A stretch of DNA of 64,000 nt from CAVVDY01 sp963819645. GTDB taxonomy: Bacteria; Acidobacteriota; Terriglobia; Terriglobales; Acidobacteriaceae. Positions 44,865 to 54,511 of the stretch are shown one piece after another (positions within the stretch are counted from its first letter, which is position 1; each line of letters begins with the position of its first letter). The position numbers and the translations under genes were made by a program. Where the stretch lies: NCBI GenBank assembly GCA_963819645.1, contig CAWFWZ010000004.1:1-64000 (forward strand), written 5' to 3'. The notes under the pieces were generated by a model. That model saw only the letters and a list, made by a program, of their open reading frames with translations. It searched no databases and had not been told where the DNA came from.

Positions 44865-46629
44865 TGGCGCGCGACGTCTGGCAGCCGGTCCGAATTCTGG
44901 GCAAAGGACCGTGGTCGCTGCTGCCCGCGCAGACCTGGTCGATGCTCACCGACTTCTTCATCTTCGCCGCGGGCCTGTCGCTCTTCTACGGCGTCGTGGT
45001 GCTGGCGCGCAGCTGGTTCGGGCCGTTCAATCCGCACGTCGAGATCTCGCGCGATCCCACGCATGCTGCCGGTGTACGCCGCCTATTCGCTGCTGCGCAT
45101 CGGCATCGCCTACCTTCTCTCGCTGGCTTTCACCCTGGTCTACGGCTACGTCGCCGCCTACAACGCGCGGGCCGAGCGCATCATGATTCCGCTGCTCGAC
45201 ATCCTGCAATCCATCCCGGTGCTCAGCTTTCTGCCGGGAGTGATGCTGGCCATGGTGGCGCTGTTTCCGCATCACCAGCTCGGCGTCGAGCTGGGCGCCA
45301 TCCTGCTCATCTTCACCGGCCAGGTGTGGAACATGGCCTTCAGCTTCTACTCGTCGCTGAAGAGCATTCCGCGCGAGATGCGCGAGGCCGCCAAGATCTA
45401 CCGCTTCAACTGGTATCAGCGCTTCACCCAGCTCGAAGTTGCCCTACGCAGCCATCGGCCTGGTGTGGAACTCGATGATGTCGGTCGCGGGCGGCTGGTT
45501 CTTCCTGATGGCCTGCGAGATGTTCGTGCTCGGCTCGAACGATTTTCGCCTGCCGGGACTCGGCTCGTACCTGCAGACCGCGGCCAGCGCCGGCGACACG
45601 CCGAGCGATTCTGTGGGGCATCGGCACCATGATCGCGGTCATCGTGCTGCTCGACCAGATTGTCTGGCGTCCGGTCATCGCCTGGGCGGAGAAGTTCAAG
45701 ATGGAGCAGGTCGAGAGCACCGACGCTCCGCAATCGTGGTTTCTGAACCTCATCGAGCGCTCGCGCCTGCTGGTGCGGTTGCGCAAGCGGGTCGTCAATC
45801 CGCTGCGCGAATGCCTGGCGCATGCACTTCGCCCGAGCAGCACGCGTCGGAACACGAAGCAGCAGCCCGAGCGCATGGAAGGTCTGGGTCGGGCGGCTCA
45901 TCGCCTCGCTGGCCGTGCATCGCCGTCTTCTACGCTGTGGTTCGCGCGGTCGTGATGCTGGCCGGACTGAACCGCGCGAGTACCGCGAGATCCTCGAACG
46001 GCGCCGGCGCGACGTTCCTGCGCGTGCTGGTCGCGCTGGTGATCGGCTCGCTGTGGACGATTCCGGTCGGCGTCGCCATCGGCTTCAGTCCCCGGCTGGC
46101 GCGCATCGCGCAGCCGCTGGCGCAGATTGCCGCTTCGGTTCCGGCGACCGCGCTGTTTCCCATCGTGCTGCTGGTGCTGATTCGCATCGGCGGCGGGCTG
46201 GGGCTCGGATCCATCGTTGCTGCTGCTGCTGGGAACGCAGTGGTACATCCTGTTCAACGTGATCGCCGGCGCGATGGCGATTCCCACCGACCTGAAAGAA
46301 GCTGCGACGCTGTTCCGGTTCAGCTCGCGGCCAGCGCTGGCGGCAGCTGATCCTGCCGGGAATTTTCCCCTATCTCGTCACCGGCCTGGTGACCGCGTCG
46401 GGCGGCGCGTGGAACGCCAGCATCGTGGCCGAGTACTTCCGCCTCAAGGACCAGACCTACACGACGGTCGGGCTTGGGCGCGACCATCTCGCGCGCTACC
46501 GACGCCGGCAACTTCGCTTTGCTGCTGGGCTCGACCATCGTGATGGCGATCGTCGTGGTGACGATCAATCGCCTGGTCTGGCGACGCATGTACCGGCTCG
46601 CGGCGGAGCGCTACACGCTGGAAACATAG
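44864..46629 (+). CDS. ABC transporter permease, two BPD_transp_1 domains fused, many frameshifts
   Basis: Repaired, this is about 585 residues with two halves. The first has YSLLRIGIAYLLSLAFTLVYGY, LDILQSIPVLSFLPG and SIPREMREAAKIYRFNWYQ (the EAA loop that contacts the ATPase). The second has RVLVALVIGSLWTIPVGVAIG, SVPATALFPIVLLVLI and PTDLKEAATLFRFSS (a second EAA loop), ending in ERYTLET. The double permease could work without a partner. Extra single bases are placed near 45055, 45434, 45606 and 45930. A substrate-binding protein is not seen, which is unusual for an importer of this group. Confidence 0.83.
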
Positions 46630-46641
46630 GAAAAGCCTTCA

Positions 46642-46671
46642 CCACGGAGGCACGGAGAGCACGGAGAATTT
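46642..46671. repeat. Copy of the CACGGAGGCACGGAGAGCAC repeat
   Basis: An A/G-rich repeat just after the permease stop, similar to the hairpin at 32108. Only one arm is present here. The rest of the gap to 46823 holds no recognised gene. Confidence 0.55.
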
Positions 46672-46823
46672 GCAAGTTAAGGACCCAAGTGTTCCTCAAT
46701 GTCGGTTTGTCACCAGCAGGGTACGACCCAGGAACCTCGCGCTCCCTTGTTACGTAACTAAATTCGTAGAATTGTGTTTCCCGCACGACGGGCATAATCT
46801 GGATATCCGCTAAGGGGGCTTGC

Positions 46824-47330
46824 ATGACAAACCGAGTGGGTTTCATAGTGTTCGCCATCTTCGTGCTGGCGGCTGCCACGCTGCCGGCATTGGCCAAGTC
46901 TGGGGCCAATAACGACCGGGTGCAGTTCGGCAACAGCATCAACGTTTCAGAGGATGAACAGGTCGGCGACTTGGTGTGTATTGGCTGCTCGATTCGCGTG
47001 GCCGGCACCTGCGGTGACATTGTCGCAATCGGCGGGAGGGTCGAACTCGAAGGCCACGCCAAGGGAGATGTTGTGGCCGTCGGCGGCAGCGTCCGGCTGG
47101 GCGAGAATGCCCAGGTTGGCGGCGATGTGGTCACCGTTGGCGGGCAACTCGCTCGCGGCAATGGCTCGGAGGTGGGCGGCCAGATCGTGTCCCAGGGCGG
47201 CGGCTACATTTTCCCGTTGCTGATCATCGTGCCGCTTATTCCCGTGGTTCTGGTAGTCGGCCTTATTTGGTGGCTGATTGCGCGCAGCAATCGCCGGCCG
47301 GTGCAGCCGCAGGCATACCCGGGGCGGTAG
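46824..47330 (+). CDS. Membrane-anchored polymer-forming (bactofilin-like repeat) protein
   Basis: The 168-residue product has a signal peptide (VFAIFVLAAATLPALAKS), a short beta-helix of repeats about 18-19 residues long (GDIVAIGGRVELEGHAKG, then GDVVAVGGSVRLGENAQV, then GDVVTVGGQLARGNGSEV), and one C-terminal membrane helix (FPLLIIVPLIPVVLVVGLIWWL). The repeats resemble bactofilin and polymer-forming domains, but with a signal peptide the helix would face outside. It may form part of the envelope. No operon partner is apparent. Confidence 0.75.
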   Translation: MTNRVGFIVFAIFVLAAATLPALAKSGANNDRVQFGNSINVSEDEQVGDLVCIGCSIRVAGTCGDIVAIGGRVELEGHAKGDVVAVGGSVRLGENAQVGGDVVTVGGQLARGNGSEVGGQIVSQGGGYIFPLLIIVPLIPVVLVVGLIWWLIARSNRRPVQPQAYPGR

Positions 47331-47405
47331 GGAGAACTCGACCTGCGCGATTGAAGTTGCAAGGAGCATTTCTCAAGATAGCAAAGTCTTGAACTTTCAC
47401 TCTGG

Positions 47406-47754
47406 TCTCTGAACTGTCATTCTGAGCAAAGCGAAGAACCTGCTTTCGTCTACGCGCCACGAAATTTGCTGCTTCGTACAATGCACAGTGCTCCGCATCC
47501 CACACGCGTTCTCGTTGCCATGGATTTGAAGTCAGCGCGTGAAAACCGCTAATTCGTTTTCATCCATTCCAGCAAATCGCGCCGCCTCTAAACGAGAGCG
47601 ACCGGCGACATCTTTCGCCGCGGTATGCACAAGCGGGGTGCGATCGAGGGTTTCACGTGGGAGAACTGGCGCCAAGCCGAAGTTTTCGGCCAGTGAGTAG
47701 AAAGCAGGTTCTTCGCTGCGCTCAGAATGACAGGTCCTCAGAATGACAGTCCCA
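47406..47754. repeat. Inverted pair of dispersed repeats enclosing 250 non-coding bases
   Basis: CTGTCATTCTGAGCAAAGCG with AAGAACCTGCTTTCG (from 47406) and its inverted counterpart GAAAGCAGGTTCTTCGCTGC with GCTCAGAATGACAG (to 47737, plus a second short AGAATGACAG) border the gap between two genes. No convincing gene lies inside. Confidence 0.6.
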
Positions 47755-47758
47755 TGGC

Positions 47759-49814
47759 TTAGTGTGACTTCTCTGTCGCCTCTTCGTCCCCGGCAGCGAA
47801 TTTCGGCACGATGAAACGCAGCGGTGAGCGGAGACCTTCCGTTACCACCGAACGCAGCATGCGCAACTGCTCGCGCAGACCAATATCGTAGGCGCGCAGC
47901 GCGACGTACAGCGCAATCATGAAGCTCACCGTCAGGTTCAGCACAAACACGACGGCGATTCCTTCGATAGCATAGAGAAACCAGCGATCGCCCAGGCCCG
48001 CGGTTCCGAAGCGCGCTGCGGCCAACGCCAGGGTTCCGCTAGAGAGCGTGACGTGGCGCACATCAAGCGGAACGCCGAAGATCGCGCCGAGTACCGGAGT
48101 GAATCCAAGGAGGTAGCCGAGCACGATGCTGGTGCTCCAGCCCCCCATGTTGTGGCGAACGATCTTCGCGAACCTCTTCGTCGCCCGCTCGCTCAAGCGC
48201 AGCCCAAGAGGATGCTGAGCGATCGCTTCCGACAGGTCGTAATACACAGCGGCATTTTCCAGCCAGCTTCCGGCAAGTGCAGCCAGCCAGAGGATGACAC
48301 CGGTGACGATGGCATAAAACGCCGTGCCGGAAGCAAACGGATGCAGCGTTTCGTAAACGTGCGAAGCGCTTTCGCGCGCCAGATAGGAGTGCGCGAACAA
48401 CAGCTTATAGAGCCATTCGAACAACACCGCTCCGGCCGATACGGCCAGTACATTACCCAGCGCCGCAGCCAGCTGCGTGCTGGTGATGCGCGAGACGAAC
48501 TCGGTCAACTTGCTGGAGCGCTCCTGCCCGCGGTTGTCGCGAATGATACGCGCGAAGGTTGCTGCCGTAGTTGCAGGCTGCTTGGTGGCCAGCACCAGTC
48601 CGAAGACCTGTAGCAGGACGAAGCTCACGGCGTAATTAGTGCCCGCGGCGAAGCCTTCGAAAAACAGCGGCAGACCGGCTTCGACAATGCGCATCTTGAT
48701 GGCCGCGGTGAACACTGTGAGCAGCCCGCCGCCGATGGCCGCGCGCCACATCCAGCGGTACTCGGCGCGACTGGTTGCGATGTAGTGCTCGCCGGTATCG
48801 CCGGTGCGATCGACAATCTTGCGCGCCAGCAGGTTGAGGTTCTCGCGCAGCAGCGACGAGACGCGTTTGTCGTCGAGATTGCCCTCCTCAAGCCGCGACA
48901 GCAGATGGTGCACGGCCGCCAATCGCGTCGTCCGATCGGGCGAGGTGAGCACCGTCGTGATCGATTCCATGCGCTGCAGGCAGGCCTGGATGGTCTTCAG
49001 ATCGAACACCAGCTCGACGCTGATACCCTCCGATTCCATGTGCCCATACACTTCTTCCATCTCCTGGCGGCAGCGAGCGACGTCCTGCTTCCAGCCGTCG
49101 AGGCAGGCGACCGCTTCGGGCGTGCCGGTGGCGAAAATGAGGTCTTCGGTTTTGCGGGTCAGCTCGTAGAACGGAGAGCGCGCAATGCCGCGGGTGCCGC
49201 TGCGGTCACGCATTTCGGGAGCGAGGCCCAGACCGCTGATACGCGCGGCCAGCAGGCGCATGGCCTCGTGCAGATCGTGCAGTTGACGCTCCCAAAAATC
49301 AGGTTCGTCTTGCGGCGTGAGCACAGCCGCGGTGCGCGCGAATAGTTCGGCAGGTTGTTCCGCAAATCGGTGGACATCCTTCTCGCTGGTATAGAGGTCC
49401 ATCAGCAGCTTGGCGGCGTTTGAATCGTGGCGCGCCGAAGGCAAAACGCGACCAATGAGCCGGCGAACGATCTCGGTGGTGAACGGGTGGACCGAAGGCA
49501 GGCCAACTTCAGCAAAGAGGGCGAGAGAGTCGATTTCGGCGAGCAACTTCCCTAGCGATTGCTGCACGCCGACGCGCAACTCGGCGTCGCTCTCCAGAAT
49601 GTCGAGGAGCTGAACCAGGCGCGCGAGCTCAGCCGAAGCGCCATCGCCCTTGGCGCGTCCAGCGAATGACGGCGACGAAGGCCACCCTGCGCGCCGGAAG
49701 CGTGGCGGCAACGCGAAACCTCTCCAACAGATGGAGTAGTTGCGGCGGCTTCAGTATCCGCTCGACCCGCTTGTCACCAGAAGGATTGTAGGCAAGCTGT
49801 GGCTCGGTGCTCAT
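47759..49814 (-). CDS. SpeR/Gcr-family membrane protein (annotated as site-specific recombinase), frameshifted near the N-terminus
   Basis: The body matches the family called site-specific recombinase (COG4389/PF10136): an N-terminal helical part (ELARLVQLLDILESDAELR, HPFTTEIVRRLIGRVLP), then about six membrane helices including VSFVLLQVFGLVLATKQPAT and MGGWSTSIVLGYLLGFTPVLG, and a DIGLREQLRMLRSVV end. The start at 49814 is in another frame; removing a T near 49658 joins VAVIRWRAKGDGASAEL and gives about 684 residues. Membrane topology argues against a DNA recombinase; the name comes from early work on gonococci. Function is unknown. Confidence 0.8.
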
Positions 49815-49974
49815 GCGTGCGGCGAGATTAACACAGGAAGATGAAGCGTCTCGCACGCGTGCGGGATGTTCGTCACTGCCATGAGTTCTTCTTAGGGCGT
49901 GTCAGCTCCTGAGCGAGGTGAGTCCGTCCCGAACGGGACGAGGCGAAGCGCAGTTTGCGAAGGACCCCTATGAC

Positions 49975-50330
49975 ATGTCGATCTGAAGATCGCACCAACT
50001 CGCGACTACGATTCTGGTGAAGTATTTCGCGAACTCTGTACATTCGGCGTCGCGGCAGCGCCGATCGACAAAGCGACTTCTGGCAGCACGGATGAGCAAG
50101 CCAGCAACTTTCCGGACTTCCTGCGCGAAGCCACAATCGTTGATCGACTTCAGGTGTATCCGGGAACGAAGTGATCAGAAGATGAATGTGATCGGGCATT
50201 ACGATGAAGGCGTGGAGAAGAAATTGCTCATTGCGCGATTCGAGCAATGTGTCGCAGAAGAGCTCAGCCATCCGCTGCGACTGAAGCAGGCGCAATTGCT
50301 CCAACCCCGGCAGTGATGAAGTACGTGGAG
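49975..50330 (-). pseudogene. Decayed REP-associated Y1 transposase
   Basis: The minus strand shows LQSQRMAELFCDTLLESRNE and FIVMPDHIHLLITS, with the HxH motif of Y1 transposases. The following part is spread over two other frames (DRRCRDAECTEFAKYF, which matches the conserved end around the catalytic region). At least three frame changes and a TAG after DMS prevent translation. It differs in subgroup from the intact transposase at 32.4 kb, since it has the MPxHxH form typical of RAYTs. Since several breaks fall within 350 bases, it could also be an error-rich stretch. Confidence 0.65.
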
Positions 50331-50459
50331 GACACTGGTTTGCCCACGATGCTGGGATGGTCAATCCGGGTACCTCAGCGGCTAAAGCCGCCTTCGACTG
50401 CGTTCGTCATGCCTTCGGCAGACTCACTCCGCTCAGGATGACAACTTTTGTAAGCGGTT

Positions 50460-51977
50460 CTACCCGATGCTCACCAGCTCGGCAATCTTCGCTTTCCATT
50501 CCTTGGGCCCGGATTCGTGCACCGAGTTACCGTTCACGTCGACAGCCACTGTGACTGGCATGTCTTCGACTGTGAATTCGTAGATCGCTTCCATGCCGAG
50601 GTCGTCGAAGCCGACGACGTGCGACTTCTTGATCGCCTTGGAGACGAGATACGCCGCGCCGCCGACCGCCATCAGGTAGATGGCTTTGTGATCGCGGATG
50701 GCTTCGATCGCCGCGGGGCCGCGTTCGGACTTCCCGACCATGCCGAGCAATCCGGTGTGCTCGAGCATGTGGCGGGTGAATTTGTCCATGCGGGTAGCTG
50801 TGGTGGGACCGGCGGGACCGACAACTTCATCGCGAACGGGGTCGACCGGACCGACGTAGTAGATGAAGCGATCCTTGAAATCGACCGGGAGCTTCTCCCC
50901 TCGCCCGTGCATTTCGTGAATGCGCTTGTGCGCGGCATCGCGTCCGGTGAGCAGCTTGCCGTTGAGCAGCAGCACGTCGCCCAGCTTCCAGGTGGCGACT
51001 TCGTCGCGGGTCACAGTGTCGAGGTTCACGCGGCGCGCGCCGGATGCCATGGGATCGTAGGTGATATCCGGCCAGTCGGAGAGCGATGGCGGCTCCAGCG
51101 CGACCGGGCCCGAGCCGTCGAGCACGAAATGCGCGTGGCGTGTGGCGGCGCAATTGGGGATCATCGCGACCGGAAGATTGGCAGCGTGCGTGGGGTAGTC
51201 CTTCACCTTCACGTCGAGGACGGTGGTCAGTCCGCCGAGCCCTTGCGCGCCGATGCCAAGCGCGTTGATCTTCTTGTAAAGCTCAAGCCGCAATTCTTCG
51301 GCGCGATTGGACGGGCCGCGCTCGATCAGGTCTTGAATGTCGATGGGATCCATGAGCGATTCTTTGGCCAGCAGCATGGCTTTTTCTGCGGTGCCGCCGA
51401 TGCCGATGCCTATCATCCCCGGAGGACACCAGCCAGCGCCCATGGTCGGAACCGTCTTCAGCACCCACTCGACGATCGAGTCGGAGGGATTCAGCATGAC
51501 GAACTTCGACTTCGCCTCCGAGCCTCCGCCCTTGGCGGCGAGCGTGACTTCGACGGTGTCGCCGGGCACAACCTTCATGTTCACTACGGCGGGCGTGTTG
51601 TCCTTAGTGTTCTTGCGCGCACCGGCCGGGTCAGCAAGGATGCTGGCGCGCAGCACGTTGTCGGGATGCAGGTAAGCGCGGCGCACGCCTTCGTTCACCA
51701 TGTCCTCGACGCTCATCCACGCGTCCCACTGCACGTTCATGCCGATCTTCAGGAACACGGTGACGATGCCGGTGTCCTGGCAGATGGGGCGATGCCCTTC
51801 GGCACACATTCGCGAGTTGATCAGGATCTGGGCGATGGCGTCGCGCGCGGCCGGCGATTGCTCTTTCTCATATGCGCGCGCCAGGTTTTGGATGAAGTCA
51901 ACCGGATGGTAGTACGAGATGTATTGCAACGCGTCAGCGACGCTCTGGATGAAGTCTTCCTGCTTGATGACCGTCAT
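50460..51977 (-). CDS. Fumarate hydratase class I (iron-sulfur type)
   Basis: The 505-residue enzyme has both class I halves in one chain, as in E. coli FumA. Iron-sulfur ligand regions are seen at RPICQDTGI, GAGWCPPGMIGIGIGG and PNCAATRHAHFV. The C-terminal beta domain includes GDVLLLNGKLLTGRDAAHKR and VVGPAGPTTATRMDKF. It interconverts fumarate and malate in the TCA cycle with an oxygen-sensitive 4Fe-4S cluster. The frame is complete. The 440-base upstream gap is shared with the divergent ypdA and contains several hairpins. Confidence 0.95.
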   Translation of the reverse strand: MTVIKQEDFIQSVADALQYISYYHPVDFIQNLARAYEKEQSPAARDAIAQILINSRMCAEGHRPICQDTGIVTVFLKIGMNVQWDAWMSVEDMVNEGVRRAYLHPDNVLRASILADPAGARKNTKDNTPAVVNMKVVPGDTVEVTLAAKGGGSEAKSKFVMLNPSDSIVEWVLKTVPTMGAGWCPPGMIGIGIGGTAEKAMLLAKESLMDPIDIQDLIERGPSNRAEELRLELYKKINALGIGAQGLGGLTTVLDVKVKDYPTHAANLPVAMIPNCAATRHAHFVLDGSGPVALEPPSLSDWPDITYDPMASGARRVNLDTVTRDEVATWKLGDVLLLNGKLLTGRDAAHKRIHEMHGRGEKLPVDFKDRFIYYVGPVDPVRDEVVGPAGPTTATRMDKFTRHMLEHTGLLGMVGKSERGPAAIEAIRDHKAIYLMAVGGAAYLVSKAIKKSHVVGFDDLGMEAIYEFTVEDMPVTVAVDVNGNSVHESGPKEWKAKIAELVSIG

Positions 51978-52213
51978 GAATGCCTCGGGGTGGGCGCGAA
52001 ATTTTCTCTTTGTCTAACTTTACAGATTACAAAACCGAACCGGCCGATGCGATGGAATTCCGCTCAACCTGCGGTGCGCTCGCACGAAATAAGGCTTTTG
52101 TGCCGCATATCTACTTTTATCGACACATCACCGTGCGTCGGTGAGGTACGTCACAGAGGCTTGTGTCAGCACTCCGCCGCAGCGCCCGGCTTCCCTGACA
52201 CCCATCCCTTAGA

Positions 52214-52246
52214 GCTGTCATTCTGAGCGGAGCGAAGAACCTGCTT
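52214..52246. repeat. Copy of the dispersed TGTCATTCTGAGCGGAGCG motif
   Basis: TGTCATTCTGAGCGGAGCGA followed by AGAACCTGCTTTTTT lies in the fumarase-ypdA gap. It is one of the best preserved single copies of the family. Confidence 0.65.
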
Positions 52247-52274
52247 TTTTCGCTGCACGCCGCGAACTGCTGCC

Positions 52275-52360
52275 GTCCGCTGAAAGCGGACTCACAATTT
52301 TCCCTCACGCCTACCCAGCATTGAAATGCTGGGCTAAGATCTGCCGTCCCTGCGGGACGG
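52275..52360. repeat. Tandem palindromes upstream of ypdA
   Basis: Three hairpins follow each other: GTCCGC/GCGGAC (52275-52291), CCCAGCA/TGCTGGG (52314-52333) and CCGTCCC/GGGACGG (52344-52360). The middle one resembles the REP-like palindrome near the transposase at 32.3 kb. They lie 60 bases before the ypdA start. Confidence 0.65.
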
Positions 52361-52418
52361 GCTTACGGTTTGGTCCACCGTCTCCGCATCTCGGGTACCA
52401 GCGCGATATCCTATCTGC

Positions 52419-53454
52419 ATGTCTCAGAACGGATCGAACCCGGAGCCTTCGCCTGGGCGCTTCGACGTAGTTGTCGTCGGCGCCGGTCCGACGGGCTTGG
52501 CGTGCGGCATCGATGTGAAGCGTGCCGGGCTGACGGTGGTCAACATCGACAAGGGCTGCCTGGTGAATTCGCTGTTCAACTATCCCAGCAACATGACGTT
52601 CTTCACCACGCCCGAGCTGCTGGAGATCGGCGACATTCCATTTTCCAGCCCCAACCAGAAGCCCACCCGGCAGGAGGCGCTGGAGTATTACCGCAAAGCC
52701 GCCGAGCACTACGCGCTCGATGTGCGCCAGTACGAGCCGGTGCAGCGGGTGGAGGGCAGCGACGGCAGACTTCGTCGTCCACACCACCGACATGCACGGC
52801 CGCAAGCGCGAGTACCATGCCCGCAAGCTGATTCTGGCGACCGGCTACTACGATCGGCCGAACCACATGCATGTTCCGGGCGAAGAACTGCCGAAGGTCA
52901 TGCACTACTATCGCGAGCCGCATCCGTTTTTTGGGCTGGATGTGTTGGTGGTCGGCGCCAAGAACTCAGCTGCGATCGCCGCGCTGGAATTGTGGCGTCA
53001 TGGCGCGCGCGTGACGATGGTGCATCGCGGCCCGGGTGTCAGTCCATCGGTGAAGTACTGGATCAAGCCCGACATCGAGAACCGAATCAAGGCAGGTCAG
53101 GTGAAGGCGTACTTCAAGAGCACGGTGCGCGAGATCGCGCCTGACCACGTCGTGCTGAATACGCCCGAAGGCGAAGTGACGATTGCGAACGATTACGTCT
53201 TCGCTCTCACCGGCTACCATCCCGACTTTGAATTTCTGTGCAGCCTGGGCATCAAGCTGCGCGGCGATGCCGACAAGAAGCCAATCGTCGATCCGCAGAC
53301 GCTGGAGAGCAATGTGCCGGGAATCTATCTGGCAGGCGTGATCGTGGCGGGCATGAGAACGAGTGAGATATTCATTGAGAATGGGCGCTTTCACGGCCAG
53401 CAGATTGCCGTCGATTTAAAACGGAAGCTGAGAGAAGAAGCGGTCGGGGTGTAG
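52419..53454 (+). CDS. ypdA: YpdA-family (bacillithiol disulfide reductase-like) FAD/NAD(P)-dependent oxidoreductase, frameshifted
   Basis: The first part begins with an FAD-binding Rossmann motif (VVVVGAGPTGLACGIDVKRAG) and KGCLVNSLFNYP, which is typical of YpdA. After EGSDG the frame changes; removing an A near 52767 joins DFVVHTTDMHGRKREYHA and the second nucleotide-binding motif LVVGAKNSAAIAALELW. The end has PGIYLAGVIVAGMRTSEIFIENGRFHG. Length is about 344 residues, normal. YpdA reduces oxidised bacillithiol with NADPH; acidobacteria often make bacillithiol, but the bsh genes are outside this window. Confidence 0.88.
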
Positions 53455-53843
53455 TTGCTGGCTTTTGGCTGATGAACCATCTCCGGCCAACAGCTAAGAG
53501 CCAAGAGCGAAGAGCGGCTTTTCGCCGGCCCGGCCGAAAAAGTATTCCCGTGGAGCACGCCGTCATACGCGCGAGGGAAACCGTTGTTCCCCTGGTTTCG
53601 GTTTCGCTCGTCCGTGCGGCGCCCGACCGGGCCGACGCCAAAGCTGGAGCATGGTTAATACCAAAGTCGTTTAGCCTAACCAAATCCAGCAGCTCAGGGC
53701 CAAATGGTCTCAACCTGAGCGTGAATTCGTGATGCCGTGAGCCCACCCTGCCAAGTCTGAGCTTCCGAGTGCCACGCCTGAGCAACCAGCTTCCAAGGTG
53801 ACTTGCGATACGCTTGGAGTACGGCCGTTAAAGCTTCTCTCAC
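53455..53843. other. Intergenic region without a recognised gene
   Basis: About 390 bases between ypdA and the methyltransferase. Short ORFs occur, but none has a ribosome-binding site and a credible product. A CAACAGCTAAGAGCCAAGAG segment near 53490 is mildly repetitive. Nothing else was seen. Confidence 0.4.
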
Positions 53844-54511
53844 ATGCAACGCCTGATAGTTCCAGAACTACTTGACGATGACCTCGGTACGCCGGCCGAG
53901 ATCGCGCAATCGTTACGCGACTTGCAGCGCATCAACGAGTGGTTTGGCGGAACACCTACGACCGTTCGGCTGCTGAAGCGGATCGCGAAACAAGCCGACC
54001 GCCGGACGCTGAGTCTGCTGGAAGTGGGCGCCGGGAATGGCCATGTGCCAATCGCTGCCCGGGAGCGGCTGGCGCAGCGTGGCATCGAGCTCCGCGTCAC
54101 GTTGCTCGACCGCGTCGCTTCGCATCTGCCCCAGAATGGAGTCGCCGCCGTCGCAGCCGACGCCACGCAGACTTCCTTTTCGTGAAGACAGCTTCGATGT
54201 GGTCGCGTGCAATCTGGTGGCGCATCACTTCGAGCCGGACATGTTGGAACGTGTTGCGCATGAGGCACTGCGCGTAGCTCGCAGTGGCGGTTCTCATCAA
54301 CGACGTGATTCGCAGCCGCATACATCTTGCACTTACCTACGCCGGGCTGCCGTTGTTTCGCAGCCGTCTCACCTGGCACGACGCTCCGGCGTCCGTTCGA
54401 CAGGCTTATACACTGGATGAAATGCGTAGCATCGTAAGCCGAACTGCTGCCCGGCGCGTCGAGATATCAAAGCACTACCTCTATCGCATGGGTGTTTTGT
54501 TGTGGAAGTAG
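53844..54511 (+). CDS. Class I SAM-dependent methyltransferase, frameshifted
   Basis: The first frame covers residues 1-110 with LQRINEWFGG and the SAM motif LLEVGAGNGHVPIA. An extra A near 54171 interrupts DATQLPFREDSFDVVACNLVAHH (motifs II and III), and another base near 54288 breaks SGVLINDVIRSRIH. Repaired length is about 222 residues. The stop overlaps the GTG of the next gene by 10 bp. The pair of this methyltransferase and a geranylgeranyl-reductase-like flavoprotein often accompanies type III polyketide synthases; no such synthase lies nearby. Substrate unknown. Confidence 0.8.

Noticed and set aside
47759..49814. Integrase or DNA recombinase activity for the SpeR/Gcr gene
   Set aside because: The protein has several membrane helices and no Tyr or Ser recombinase motifs.
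53472..53732. An 86-residue plus-strand ORF after ypdA
   Set aside because: It has no ribosome-binding site, and the product is low-complexity with no similarity to known domains.
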